Positions 7,535-16,347 of a stretch of DNA of 64,000 nt are shown here, piece after piece (within the stretch, counting starts at the first letter, position 1; every line of letters starts with the position of its first letter). Source of the DNA: Candidatus Pelagibacter ubique HIMB140 (lineage in GTDB: Bacteria; Pseudomonadota; Alphaproteobacteria; Pelagibacterales; Pelagibacteraceae); contig NZ_LAMZ01000001.1 of NCBI RefSeq assembly GCF_025558165.1, positions 868,001-932,000 of the forward strand. The letters are read 5' to 3'. Under the pieces are notes generated by a model. It was not told the origin of the DNA and ran no database searches. It saw only the letters and a list, made by a program, of their open reading frames with translations. The translations under genes and the position numbers were made by a program.

Positions 7535-8599
7535 GTGAAAAAATTTATTTTTATATTTTTTTTTATTTTTATTTCTGCAACAGCAAATTCTAAAAATTAT
7601 AATTTTGAAAAATTAGGGTCTTTTAGTGAACCATGGGGTTCAAGTTTCATTAATAGTGAAGAATTAATTGTTACAGAAAAAGGTGGCAAAATTAAAATAA
7701 TAAACATTGTTTCAAAAAATATTTCTGAAGTTGAACATAATTTAAACTATTTTGTTCATGGTCAAGGTGGTCTTTTAGATATTATTCATAAAGATAAAAA
7801 ATTATGGATTTCATATTCAGAAAATAGAGGAGACTGGAAAACCAGTACCTCAATTGCAAAAGCAGATTTAAATAAGAATTCTTTAAATTTTAAAAATATA
7901 TTTCAAGCAAATCCACCAATTGAGTCTGGATATCATTTTGGATCTAGACTTGCTATCAAGGAAAATTACTTATTTGCTTCTGCAGGTGAAAGGGGCATGA
8001 ATATGATTGCTCAAGATCCAACTCAACATCCAGGAAGCATTATTAGAATAAATTTAGATGGAAGTTTTCCAAAAGATAACCCTAAGTTTGAGGATAAGCC
8101 AGATTGGCTTCCAGAGATATACCAGATAGGAGTTAGAAATCCTCAGGGTTTAACTTTTTCAGAATTTGATGGAAAAATTTATATGAGCAATCATGGAGCA
8201 AGGGGTGGTGACTGGTTTGGAGAAGCCAAAAAAGGCGAAAATTATGGTTGGAAAATTTTAGGTTGGGGAGGAACAAATTACTCAGGAACTAAGATTGGTC
8301 CAAAATGGAAACTAGGATTTACAAAAGCCATTCAATATTGGGCTCCTTCAATCGCTGCAAGTGCTATTACAATTTATAAAGGTAAAGAGTTTGAAGAATG
8401 GAATGGTCATGCATTAATTACTTCTCTTAAAGATAAATCCTTAAGAAAATTAATATTTTCAAACACATCTGAAATCCAAGAGGAAGTTATTTTTAAAGAT
8501 AAAATTGGAAGAATTAGAGACATACAAGTTCACCCTATTGATGGGAAAATTTACTTTCTAGCTGGAGATGATTTGTGGCTAATGGAAAAAAAAAATTAA
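7535..8599 (+). CDS. Secreted PQQ-dependent sugar dehydrogenase-like protein
   Basis: 354 residues from a GTG at 7535, which lies one base after the SDR stop and gives a clean signal peptide (KKFIFIFFFIFISATANS); an in-frame ATG at 7508 would lie inside the SDR gene. The mature part is a six-bladed propeller of the glucose/sorbosone dehydrogenase type: GSRLAIKENYLFASAGERG, HPGSIIRINLDGS, IGVRNPQGLTF and GENYGWK are characteristic. Related soluble enzymes (E. coli YliI, aldose sugar dehydrogenase) use PQQ and calcium in the periplasm. No PQQ biosynthesis genes are in the window. Confidence 0.87.
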   Translation: MKKFIFIFFFIFISATANSKNYNFEKLGSFSEPWGSSFINSEELIVTEKGGKIKIINIVSKNISEVEHNLNYFVHGQGGLLDIIHKDKKLWISYSENRGDWKTSTSIAKADLNKNSLNFKNIFQANPPIESGYHFGSRLAIKENYLFASAGERGMNMIAQDPTQHPGSIIRINLDGSFPKDNPKFEDKPDWLPEIYQIGVRNPQGLTFSEFDGKIYMSNHGARGGDWFGEAKKGENYGWKILGWGGTNYSGTKIGPKWKLGFTKAIQYWAPSIAASAITIYKGKEFEEWNGHALITSLKDKSLRKLIFSNTSEIQEEVIFKDKIGRIRDIQVHPIDGKIYFLAGDDLWLMEKKN

Positions 8600-8602
8600 T
8601 AA

Positions 8603-9586
8603 ATGAAAGAGAAACCTTATCACCACTTATCTGATGGAACTTTTCGAAATCCTAAGGGTTCACCTGTTGTAATATCTAGATCAGGGAAATTTTCTTATAG
8701 AACTTTTAGTAAATTAAGAAAAAATATTAGTCTTAATTTTCCAAAAGAGCATGTTGTTGAAAAAGAAAAAGTTAAATCTGATTTAGAAAAATACAAAAAT
8801 GGTGATTACATTGCCTGGATTGGGCATGCTACTTATTTAATTAAATTAGGTAATACAACAATTATTACCGATCCCGTTTTTTCAAAAAATGCTGGTCCGT
8901 TAATATTTGGACCAAAGAGATTTACTAAACCTGCACTAGATCTGAACGAAATTCCAAAAACGGATTTATTTTTATTGACTCACAATCATTATGATCATCA
9001 AGACATGTCAACTATCAGAAATTTTCCATACAAAGATGCAAAAGTATTAGTTCCACTTAACCTTGGAAAATATTTTAAGAATTATGAAGATGTAAGTGAA
9101 ATGGATTGGTATGATAACAAAAATATTAATAGTGATTTAAAAATAACCTTACTACCAGCAGTTCATTGGTCAAAAAGAAGCCTAACAGACACAAATAAAA
9201 CTTTGTGGGGGAATTTTTTAATTGAATATAAAAATAGAAAAATTTTATTTGCTTGTGATACTGGTTATGGAAATATCTATAAAGAACTAGGAGAAAAATA
9301 TGGTCCAATTGATCTTACTATGATCAACATTGGAGCATATAATTTTAAACCAATGTTTGATAAAACTATTTATCATACAACTCCAGAAGAAGCTTTAAAT
9401 ATAGCAAAAGATCTTAAAAGCAAAAAAGTATTAGGAATGCATTGGGGGACTTTTGTTTTATCTTTAGAGCCAATTATGGAACCACCAATTCGATTTAAAG
9501 ATAATGCAGAAAATTATGGATTTAAAAGAGAAGATGTAATTACATTTAATATTGGTGAGGTAAAATCCTTAAACGAATTATTATAA
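8603..9586 (+). CDS. Metallo-beta-lactamase-fold hydrolase (UlaG/NAPE-PLD-like)
   Basis: 327 residues. The metal site HxHxDH is present as THNHYDHQD (His127, His129, Asp131, His132), preceded by WIGHATYLIKLG and TDPVFS, and followed by a later LLPAVHWS and GMHWGTF providing further His ligands. This arrangement matches the L-ascorbate-6-phosphate lactonase/N-acyl-phosphatidylethanolamine phospholipase D branch. Such bacterial proteins are usually cytoplasmic with uncertain substrates. It follows the sugar dehydrogenase by three bases and ends directly against the convergent dioxygenase gene. Confidence 0.87.
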   Translation: MKEKPYHHLSDGTFRNPKGSPVVISRSGKFSYRTFSKLRKNISLNFPKEHVVEKEKVKSDLEKYKNGDYIAWIGHATYLIKLGNTTIITDPVFSKNAGPLIFGPKRFTKPALDLNEIPKTDLFLLTHNHYDHQDMSTIRNFPYKDAKVLVPLNLGKYFKNYEDVSEMDWYDNKNINSDLKITLLPAVHWSKRSLTDTNKTLWGNFLIEYKNRKILFACDTGYGNIYKELGEKYGPIDLTMINIGAYNFKPMFDKTIYHTTPEEALNIAKDLKSKKVLGMHWGTFVLSLEPIMEPPIRFKDNAENYGFKREDVITFNIGEVKSLNELL

Positions 9587-10378
9587 CTACAATATAGTTA
9601 TTCTATGCATAATTCTATTGCCTTTAAAAGGAGTAGCTTGGTGGAGCATGGATCTATTATCCCAAATAGCTAACTGATCTTTTTCCCATTCTAATGAGTA
9701 TTGAAATTTTTTTTTAACTTGGTGCTTAAATAATTGTTTTTTAACTTTTTCAGAATTTTTTAAATTTGGAGAAAATCCTACAAGATGTCCAGGACTGCAA
9801 TAAATCGTATTTTTAGAGTTTATTTTTTTTATAATTTTATGAATAGATTTTAATTCTTCAATCTTTCTACCCTTCTCTTTTACTCTTTCTCTTGTAGTAA
9901 CTGAAATTGGTCCTTCAGAAGAGTACCTTCCCTTCACTTTAATTAATTTATTTTTTATTGATTTAGACAAATAATCATAAGCTAAATATTGAGAGGAAAA
10001 TTCAGTATTTGCTCTACCCTTTTTAGGAACTAGTTTAGAATAAAGCATTGTAAATCTAGGTGGTTTTTTTGTGTAGATTGAGTCTGTGTGAAACTGTTCT
10101 CCAAAACTAGGTCCCTTGTCTGTTGCTTTTCTTTGAACGACAGTAATTTGTTTATATTTCGTACTTAATCCTTTTAATCTTGGATATTTTGCTAATTTAC
10201 CAAAATGTTTAGCAAACGCTATATAATCTGAAGAATTTAGTTTTTGTCTTCTAAAAAAAATCATACCATAAAGTTCGAGTGCTTTAAAAAAAAATTTAAA
10301 ATCTTTTTTAGAAATTTTTTTAACGTTACCAGTAATCTCTGCCCCAATATTTTTTTTATTGGGAATTATCTTAAACAT
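9587..10378 (-). CDS. TauD/TfdA-family Fe(II)/2-oxoglutarate dioxygenase
   Basis: 263 residues, typical length. The iron facial triad is visible: His97 and Asp99 in EQFHTDS, and His246 in WDNRSMLHQA; Arg255 and Arg259 (GNRIMHRITI) are placed to hold 2-oxoglutarate. Relatives hydroxylate taurine, alkyl sulfates, 2,4-D or small amines to release sulfite or cleave ether bonds. The substrate is not evident from the sequence or neighbours; sulfur acquisition or osmolyte breakdown would fit a marine oligotroph. It is followed by a separate small-protein gene eight bases upstream. Confidence 0.88.
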   Translation of the reverse strand: MFKIIPNKKNIGAEITGNVKKISKKDFKFFFKALELYGMIFFRRQKLNSSDYIAFAKHFGKLAKYPRLKGLSTKYKQITVVQRKATDKGPSFGEQFHTDSIYTKKPPRFTMLYSKLVPKKGRANTEFSSQYLAYDYLSKSIKNKLIKVKGRYSSEGPISVTTRERVKEKGRKIEELKSIHKIIKKINSKNTIYCSPGHLVGFSPNLKNSEKVKKQLFKHQVKKKFQYSLEWEKDQLAIWDNRSMLHQATPFKGNRIMHRITIL

Positions 10379-10386
10379 GTCTAAAT

Positions 10387-10659
10387 TTAATTATTTAGTA
10401 ATTTACTTTTAGCTTTCTCAAACTCTTCTTGAGTAAGAGCTCCATTTTTATACAACTCATTTAATTTAGAAATTTCAGAACTTAGATCGTTACTTTTTGA
10501 AGGTCTAATTACTGTTTCTGAATCTGCTTCTGTTTCCCCAGGTTTATTGGGTCGATTATCAACTTTAGCCTTAAAGCCCTTCATGATTGCAGAACCACCT
10601 AGGTAAAAAACAAATCCTAAAATTGGCACTGCTAAAGCAAAAAAAATAATTTTTTCCAT
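10387..10659 (-). CDS. Single-TM protein with SHOCT domain
   Basis: 90 residues: one N-terminal membrane helix (about 4-24), a polar linker rich in Glu/Ser/Asn, and a C-terminal SHOCT motif (ISKLNELYKNGALTQEEF followed by AKSKLL). SHOCT is a short helical module at protein termini, thought to mediate oligomerisation or binding. No enzymatic function is implied. It lies three bases after the neighbouring 67-residue membrane protein, so both are likely co-transcribed with the dioxygenase. Confidence 0.75.
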   Translation of the reverse strand: MEKIIFFALAVPILGFVFYLGGSAIMKGFKAKVDNRPNKPGETEADSETVIRPSKSNDLSSEISKLNELYKNGALTQEEFEKAKSKLLNN

Positions 10660-10662
10660 TAA

Positions 10663-10866
10663 TTAATCCTCATCCTCATCTCTCCAACCTTTTTCATACA
10701 TCAAATATCCAGCTAAGATAACAGAAAAAACTCCAGCAATCATTCCAAAATCAAATCCAACTTGCTTATTATATAAATACCAACCCAATTGAGTAGCTCC
10801 AATTGGAACTGCAGTTAACAAAATCATTATAATTGCAATTCTGTATTCGTATTTAGGTTTTTTCAT
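10663..10866 (-). CDS. Small 2-TM membrane protein of unknown function
   Basis: 67 residues with two hydrophobic helices at about 8-29 and 38-56, a positively charged N-terminus (KKPKYEYR) and an acidic tail ending DEDED. Charge distribution predicts both ends in the cytoplasm. No family recognised. It precedes the SHOCT-domain membrane protein by three bases, suggesting a small membrane complex. Confidence 0.65.
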   Translation of the reverse strand: MKKPKYEYRIAIIMILLTAVPIGATQLGWYLYNKQVGFDFGMIAGVFSVILAGYLMYEKGWRDEDED

Positions 10867-10945
10867 CTAGACTAGCTTATCAAATACAACAGTAATTTAA
10901 TCAGTTTAAATATCCTTGAGACAATTAAACTTAGATAAAAAGTCT

Positions 10946-11791
10946 TTATTTTTGTGATCTTTTAAAACACTCAATTGTGTTTTTTAATAAACAAGCGATA
11001 GTCATTGGCCCTACACCACCTGGAACTGGGGTTAAAGCTTTTGCATTTTTTGAAACATCTTCAAAATCAACATCTCCAACAATACCTTTGTCAGTTTTAT
11101 TGATACCAACATCAATTACTATTGCATCTTTCTTTACCCAATCTCCTTTTACAAGCTCAGGTATTCCAACTGCTGCAACAATTATATCAGCTTCTAAACA
11201 TTCAGTTTTTAGATCTTTAGTTTTTGAATGAGTAATTGTTACAGTACAATTTTCTTTCAAGAGTAATTGGGTCATTGGTTTTCCATTTAAATTTGATCTA
11301 CCAACTACAACTGCTTTTTTTCCACTTAAATTTGGTTCAATTTTTTTAATTAACAAGTAACAGCCAAGAGGTGTACAAGGAACTGAGCTTTCATAACCCG
11401 ATGAAAGATTTCCTACATTCATTGGATGAAAACCATCTACATCTTTAGAAGGATCAATGGTCTCAATAACTTTTTGTTTATCTATATGTTTTGGTAATGG
11501 TAATTGAACTAAAATACCCGAAACTGTTTCATCTTTATTTAGTTCCTCAATTTTTTTTAAAACAGTTTTTTCTTCAACACTATCAGGATATTTAATTACT
11601 TCTGATTTTAACCCTACTTCGTTTGCTGATTTTTCTTTATTACGAACATAAATTTGACTTGGAGTAAGATCCCCAATTAATATCACCGTTAAACCAGGAA
11701 CTTTATTATATTTGGATTTAAGTCCTGATACTTCTTGTTTTAATTCTTCTCTTAATTCAGCTGCAGCTTTTTTTCCGTCAATTAAAATCAT
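10946..11791 (-). CDS. folD: Bifunctional methylenetetrahydrofolate dehydrogenase/cyclohydrolase
   Basis: 281 residues from the ATG at 11791 (MILIDGKKAA), the usual FolD start; an in-frame ATG at 11836 would add 15 unconserved residues inside the YggT gene. FolD oxidises 5,10-methylene-THF to 10-formyl-THF with NADP. Tyr48 and Lys52 in QIYVRNKEKS match the catalytic pair, GILVQLPLPKH and DVDGFHPMN are family motifs, and VVGRSNLNGKP is the nucleotide site. It is cytoplasmic and supplies one-carbon units for purine (purH is also here) and formyl-Met synthesis. Confidence 0.97.
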   Translation of the reverse strand: MILIDGKKAAAELREELKQEVSGLKSKYNKVPGLTVILIGDLTPSQIYVRNKEKSANEVGLKSEVIKYPDSVEEKTVLKKIEELNKDETVSGILVQLPLPKHIDKQKVIETIDPSKDVDGFHPMNVGNLSSGYESSVPCTPLGCYLLIKKIEPNLSGKKAVVVGRSNLNGKPMTQLLLKENCTVTITHSKTKDLKTECLEADIIVAAVGIPELVKGDWVKKDAIVIDVGINKTDKGIVGDVDFEDVSKNAKALTPVPGGVGPMTIACLLKNTIECFKRSQK

Positions 11792-11799
11792 TTTACTTT

Positions 11800-12090
11800 T
11801 TAAAATATAATTGGTGCAATGTAGAGCTTCATACACATTTCAATAAACCAAATCAACAGAAGAAGAATGATTGGTGAAATATCTAGTGATCCTAAATTAG
11901 GCAAAAAACGTCTAATTTTATTAAGAATTGGCTCAGTTAATTTGTAAGTAAGCTCCAAAATTGAGTAAACAAATCTGTTTTGAGTATTTAAAACATTAAA
12001 TGCTATCAACCAGCTTATAACTACATTTGCAATTACTACATAAGAATACAGTTTTAAAATCTGTAAAACTAAATAAAAAATTGCTATCAT
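11800..12090 (-). CDS. YggT-family membrane protein
   Basis: 96 residues with two hydrophobic hairpins (about 3-32 and 62-93) joined by a polar loop containing LTEPILNKIRRFLPNLGSLD, the signature of one YggT (CcmK-related, YlmG) repeat. Relatives are linked to cell-envelope or division processes but the molecular role is unclear. It overlaps the MscS-like gene by four bases and precedes folD by eight. Confidence 0.85.
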   Translation of the reverse strand: MIAIFYLVLQILKLYSYVVIANVVISWLIAFNVLNTQNRFVYSILELTYKLTEPILNKIRRFLPNLGSLDISPIILLLLIWFIEMCMKLYIAPIIF

Positions 12091-13172
12091 TTTTTCTCAA
12101 CATAAATTGACTGACTTGGGAAAGCAAAAGAGGCCTTATTTTTTTCTACAATCTGCTTAATTTCAATTGCCAATCTCTCTTTAACTTCTAGTGAATTACT
12201 CCAACTATTTGAATTCGTGAAACATCTTACCAATAAATCTATTGAGCTATCAGAAAACTTCTCAATTCTAACCGCAACCCCAGTTGATTGATTAAAGTCT
12301 TCACTGTTGTTTATATAACTTTCAATTTCCTCTCTTATTTTCTTTAATTGATCAATCGTAGAGTCGTACTGCAATGTAATTATCCATCTAATTCTCCAAT
12401 TAGATGTTTCGCTAACATTAACCACAGCATTTTCTGCAAATTGAAAATTAGGAATAATCGCTAGAGATTTATCAAATTTTCTTATTGTTGTTGATCTAAA
12501 ACCAATTTTTTCAACTGTGCCTTCAATAATCCCATCTACTGCAATCCAATCTCCAATTTTGAATCTTTTTTCAACTAATACTAAAATTCCAGAAATTAAA
12601 TTTTTAAATAAATCTTGTGCTCCAAGCGCAACAGCAACCCCAAACAAACCAAGACCAGCAATAATTGGTCCTATCTTAATACCCCATAATTCTAGTACTG
12701 CAGCTAATCCTAAAATAAATATTAAAATCTTAAGTGATTTAATTATCCAACCAATAAGTTCTCTAGTTAAAAGTTTATCTAGTCCACTTAAGATATATGA
12801 AATGGGTTCAATAATTTGGTGAATAACCCAAAAAATTAATATCGTAATTAACGTTCTATTAATTGTATCAACTACTTCTCTACCCTCTGTTGAAAAAGTC
12901 ATGTAGTAACTTGCAATAAAGAAACCTAATACAATTGGTAAAAATCTAGCTGGACCAATTAATGACTGAACAAAAGTATCATCTAATTTGTTTGTTGTTC
13001 TTTTTGAGATAATTTCTAATTTTTTTATAATTAATTTACTAATTAACCCTCTAAAAACCAAAAAAAGTAAGAATATCCCTATTCCAATTAAAATTTGAAA
13101 AATATCAACACCAAGTATTCCTTTGTTCCAAACAGATAAAAATATTTCAGAAAAATTATTTATTAATTCCAT
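12087..13172 (-). CDS. MscS-family mechanosensitive channel
   Basis: 361 residues. Hydrophobic helices span about 20-42, 67-88, 100-121 and 140-180; the pore-lining helix is the Gly/Ala-rich stretch IIAGLGLFGVAVALGAQDLF, followed by NLISGILVLVEKRFKIGDWI, both diagnostic of MscS. The soluble beta/alpha vestibule follows. Such channels open under membrane tension and release solutes on hypo-osmotic shock. It is co-directional and overlapping with the YggT gene, and two bases after hemD. Confidence 0.93.
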   Translation of the reverse strand: MELINNFSEIFLSVWNKGILGVDIFQILIGIGIFLLFLVFRGLISKLIIKKLEIISKRTTNKLDDTFVQSLIGPARFLPIVLGFFIASYYMTFSTEGREVVDTINRTLITILIFWVIHQIIEPISYILSGLDKLLTRELIGWIIKSLKILIFILGLAAVLELWGIKIGPIIAGLGLFGVAVALGAQDLFKNLISGILVLVEKRFKIGDWIAVDGIIEGTVEKIGFRSTTIRKFDKSLAIIPNFQFAENAVVNVSETSNWRIRWIITLQYDSTIDQLKKIREEIESYINNSEDFNQSTGVAVRIEKFSDSSIDLLVRCFTNSNSWSNSLEVKERLAIEIKQIVEKNKASFAFPSQSIYVEKK

Positions 13173-13174
13173 AC

Positions 13175-13873
13175 CTAAATTTTATATAACAAAAACTCTT
13201 CTTCTCCAGGATTAAAAAGAAATATCTTTTTCCATTTGATTTCATTCAATATTGACGAGGTTTTTTCACCTATACACATCAAGTTTGTATTCATCCAAAG
13301 GTTTTCTGTTTGATAGATTTTTATAAAATTTAAGAAACTAGAGGCACTATTTTGAGAATAAACATAAACAATATCTGGTATATTCTGCTTTAATTCGTTA
13401 ACAAAATTTTCATCAAAATTTTCAGTATGATTTACCTTATAATTGATAATACGTTTAACAGCATACCCTTCTTTTAACAATTGTTTGTCTAAATCAGTTG
13501 TTATGATCTCACCACTTATATAAAGAAGTGGAGTTTCTTTTAATTCATAATTTTGTAGAATTAGTTCTTTAAGATTTGAAACATTCCCTTCTGCAGAAAT
13601 TGTATTTTGGAAACCTAAATTTCTAGCTTTTTTTTCTGTAGCATTACCAACGCAAAAACAAATTAATTTTTTATTTAAATTTTCTACATTTAAATTTTTT
13701 ACAGCATTGGAACTTGTAAAAATTAAACCACCATAATCACGAGAGTTAATTTCTTCATGTTGAACTTTTTGAATATTTATTAATGGTAGATGAGATACTT
13801 TATGATCTAAAGATTGAAACTTAACTATCATTTCTGAGCAATCTTCTATAGGTCTAGTTAACAAAATGTGCAT
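13175..13873 (-). CDS. hemD: Uroporphyrinogen-III synthase
   Basis: 232 residues, slightly shorter than most HemD proteins and poorly conserved, as is usual. It begins ILLTRPIEDC, has GGLIFTSSNAVKNL near 50-63 and VYVYSQNSASSFL near 170-182, the two half-domain signatures around the active cleft. HemD closes hydroxymethylbilane to uroporphyrinogen III. It follows hemC by one base, so the two successive tetrapyrrole enzymes are made from one transcript; hemE, hemH and hemJ are beside the origin. Confidence 0.9.
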   Translation of the reverse strand: MHILLTRPIEDCSEMIVKFQSLDHKVSHLPLINIQKVQHEEINSRDYGGLIFTSSNAVKNLNVENLNKKLICFCVGNATEKKARNLGFQNTISAEGNVSNLKELILQNYELKETPLLYISGEIITTDLDKQLLKEGYAVKRIINYKVNHTENFDENFVNELKQNIPDIVYVYSQNSASSFLNFIKIYQTENLWMNTNLMCIGEKTSSILNEIKWKKIFLFNPGEEEFLLYKI

Positions 13874-13874
13874 T

Positions 13875-14792
13875 TTACTTTTTATACGAATTATTAGATT
13901 TAATTTTTAAAGTGTTACCAACTTCTGTTCCAATTTCTTTAAACATATCAATATTACCAGATTTTTTTTCATAAAATATTTGAGAACCATCTAGTGAGAA
14001 TAGTTCAGCTTCAACGGTAATTTTATTCCCTTCTATAATTGAATGAGCACCTATTGCAGTTTCGCAGTCGCCTTCCAATACCTTTAAAATGTTTCTCTCT
14101 ATGTGAGCTCTCATATAAGTATCTTTGTGATTTATTTTTTCCAAAACTTTTATAATTTCATCATCATCATCTCTACACTGTAAAGCAATAATACCTTGGC
14201 CTGCACTTGGAATAATTTGATCAGTCGGAAAAATTTCAGAAATTTCATTATCTAAATTTAAATATTTTATACCCGCATAAGACAAAACTATTGCATCATA
14301 AATACCTTCCTTTAGCTTTTTGATTCTAGTATCTACATTTCCTCTTATTAATTTACAGATAACATCTGATCTTATTTTTTTAATTTGAAATTCCCTTCTA
14401 TAAGATGAGGTTCCTACTATTGCATTTTGTTTTAATTCCTTAATATTTTTCTTGTCATTTGTTATTAAAATTTCTCTTGGATCTGTCCTTTCTAAGAATG
14501 AATTTGTTCTAAGTCCCTCAGTTTCAGTGGCTGGCATATCTTTTAATGCATGCACAGCTATATCAATTTTTTTTTCTTTCAGTTCTTTCTCAATCGTATT
14601 AGAAAATAAACCTTTACCACCGACCTCTGACAATCTTCGATCCTGAATTTGATCACCTTTTGTGGTTATTGTTTGAATGACAATCTGATCATCTGGTAAG
14701 TCTAAAACTTCAATAATTTTATCTTTAGCTTTTTGCGCATAAAGCAAAGCCAATTTACTTCCTCTTGAACCAATTATAATTTTTCTATTCAT
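13875..14792 (-). CDS. hemC: Hydroxymethylbilane synthase (porphobilinogen deaminase)
   Basis: 305 residues from the ATG at 14792 (MNRKIIIGSRGSKLALLYA), the standard HemC start; longer in-frame extension to 14951 would run into the divergent tsaD gene and is not conserved. Motifs include GSRGSKLAL, HALKDMPA, RGNVDTRIKKL, and the dipyrromethane-cofactor Cys in GDCETAIGAHS near residue 240. It polymerises four porphobilinogen molecules. It is divergent from tsaD across 55 bases, an arrangement frequent in alphaproteobacteria. Confidence 0.97.
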   Translation of the reverse strand: MNRKIIIGSRGSKLALLYAQKAKDKIIEVLDLPDDQIVIQTITTKGDQIQDRRLSEVGGKGLFSNTIEKELKEKKIDIAVHALKDMPATETEGLRTNSFLERTDPREILITNDKKNIKELKQNAIVGTSSYRREFQIKKIRSDVICKLIRGNVDTRIKKLKEGIYDAIVLSYAGIKYLNLDNEISEIFPTDQIIPSAGQGIIALQCRDDDDEIIKVLEKINHKDTYMRAHIERNILKVLEGDCETAIGAHSIIEGNKITVEAELFSLDGSQIFYEKKSGNIDMFKEIGTEVGNTLKIKSNNSYKK

Positions 14793-14847
14793 TAAAAATT
14801 TATTTCTTACTTGTATTGAGATTGTACAATTATTAAAAACTATTTGA

Positions 14848-15921
14848 ATGAGTAAAAAACCCTTAATTCTTGGAATAGAAACTAGCTGTGATGAAACTGC
14901 AGCATCTATAATAACTGAAAATGACAAAGGAATTCCAACAGTTTTATCCAATATTGTTTCTAGTCAGGTAGATGTTCACAAAGAATTTGGGGGAGTAGTT
15001 CCCGAACTAGCCGCAAGATCACATATAGAAAAAATAGATTGGATTGTTGAAAAAGCAATTTCAGATAGTGGAAAAAAAATTGAAGAAATTGATGCTGTTG
15101 CTTCAACTGCTGGGCCAGGTTTAATTGTTTGTTTGTCAGTTGGTTTAAGTTTTGGAAAAGCTTTTGCAAGCGCAATTAATAAACCTTTTATAGCAGTTAA
15201 CCATCTTGAAGGTCATGCATTAAGTCCTAAGTTAAATTCCCATTTAAATTATCCCTATCTATTATTATTAATTTCAGGAGGTCACTCACAGTATTTAAGT
15301 GTTCAAGGTCTTGGAAAATATAAAAGATTAGGAACAACTATTGATGACGCATTAGGTGAAGCATTTGATAAAACAGCTAAACTTTTAGGAATTGAATTTC
15401 CTGGTGGACCACAAATCGAGGTTTTGGCAAAAAAAGGAGATCCTGAAAAATATGATTTGCCTAAACCAATTTTTAATAAAGGTGGATGTAATTTATCTTT
15501 TGCAGGATTAAAAACTGCAATTTTAAAAATTGCAAAATCTATAAAAACAGATCAAGAAAAATTTGACTTAGCAGCCTCTTTTCAGAAAACTGTTGAAGAA
15601 ATTCTTAATAAAAAAACAAAGATAGCATTTGAAGAATTTGAAAAAGAAAACAAATTAAAAGAAAAAGTTTTTGTAGTTGCTGGTGGTGTTGCTGCTAACA
15701 AAAAAATTAGATCAATGTTAATTAATTTATGTGAGGCTAAAAATTATAAAAGTATATTTCCACCAATAGAACTTTGTGGGGACAATGCTGCTATGATTGC
15801 AATGGTAGGTTTAGAAAAATATAAATTAAATAAATTTAATACTTTAGATTACCCAGCAAAACCTAGATGGCCTTTAGATGAAAAAGCTGCATTTTTAAAA
15901 GGTGCGGGAGTACAATTATAA
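14848..15921 (+). CDS. tsaD: tRNA threonylcarbamoyladenosine transferase subunit TsaD
   Basis: 357 residues. ASKHA-fold motifs are clear: LGIETSCDETAAS at the N-terminus, the metal-binding His119 and His123 in NHLEGHAL, LISGGHSQ, DDALGEAFDK and VAGGVAANK near the C-terminus. With TsaB and TsaE (not in the window) it attaches threonylcarbamoyl to A37 of ANN-decoding tRNAs. Its stop overlaps the EVE-domain gene start by one base (TAATG). Confidence 0.97.
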   Translation: MSKKPLILGIETSCDETAASIITENDKGIPTVLSNIVSSQVDVHKEFGGVVPELAARSHIEKIDWIVEKAISDSGKKIEEIDAVASTAGPGLIVCLSVGLSFGKAFASAINKPFIAVNHLEGHALSPKLNSHLNYPYLLLLISGGHSQYLSVQGLGKYKRLGTTIDDALGEAFDKTAKLLGIEFPGGPQIEVLAKKGDPEKYDLPKPIFNKGGCNLSFAGLKTAILKIAKSIKTDQEKFDLAASFQKTVEEILNKKTKIAFEEFEKENKLKEKVFVVAGGVAANKKIRSMLINLCEAKNYKSIFPPIELCGDNAAMIAMVGLEKYKLNKFNTLDYPAKPRWPLDEKAAFLKGAGVQL

Positions 15922-16334
15922 TGAATTATTGGTTATTAAAATCTGAGCCAGATGTTTGGTCCATTGAGCAACAAATTAAGGCTGGCAAAAAAGGTGCACC
16001 CTGGGATGGTGTTAGAAATTATCAAGCAGCAAACAATCTAAAAAATATGAAGAAGGGTGATCTATGTTTTTTTTATCACTCTAATATTGGCAAAGAAGTG
16101 GTTGGGATAGTAAAAGTAATTAAAGAACACTATTTAGATAAAACTGATAAGACTGGAAGATTTGTTGCAGTAACAGTCCAATTTAAAAGTAAGTTCTCTA
16201 AACCAGTGACCCTTGAAAATATCAAAAAAAATAAGGATTTAAGCGATTTAGCGCTTATTAAACAAAGTAGACTTTCAGTAATGCCAATTGATGATAAAAG
16301 CTGGAAAATTATAAATAACATGAGTAAAATTTAA
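15921..16334 (+). CDS. EVE-domain protein
   Basis: 137 residues of a single EVE domain: it starts NYWLLKSEPDVWSIEQ, then WDGVRNYQAANNLKNMKKGDLCFFYHS and a late ALIKQSRLSVMPID. The fold is PUA-like and is thought to read modified bases in DNA or RNA. In many bacteria it is coupled to tsaD or neighbouring RNA-modification genes, which fits the one-base overlap with tsaD here. Ligand not known. Confidence 0.93.
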   Translation: MNYWLLKSEPDVWSIEQQIKAGKKGAPWDGVRNYQAANNLKNMKKGDLCFFYHSNIGKEVVGIVKVIKEHYLDKTDKTGRFVAVTVQFKSKFSKPVTLENIKKNKDLSDLALIKQSRLSVMPIDDKSWKIINNMSKI

Positions 16335-16347
16335 AAAAAAATAATCC

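Noticed and set aside
10977..11231. Open frame on the plus strand opposite folD
   Set aside because: It is the antisense shadow of a strongly conserved enzyme gene; it has no family features and no ribosome site.
12517..12822. Plus-strand frame opposite the MscS-like gene
   Set aside because: Low-complexity Pro/Ser/Asn/Ile sequence caused by the antisense of the channel; no independent support.
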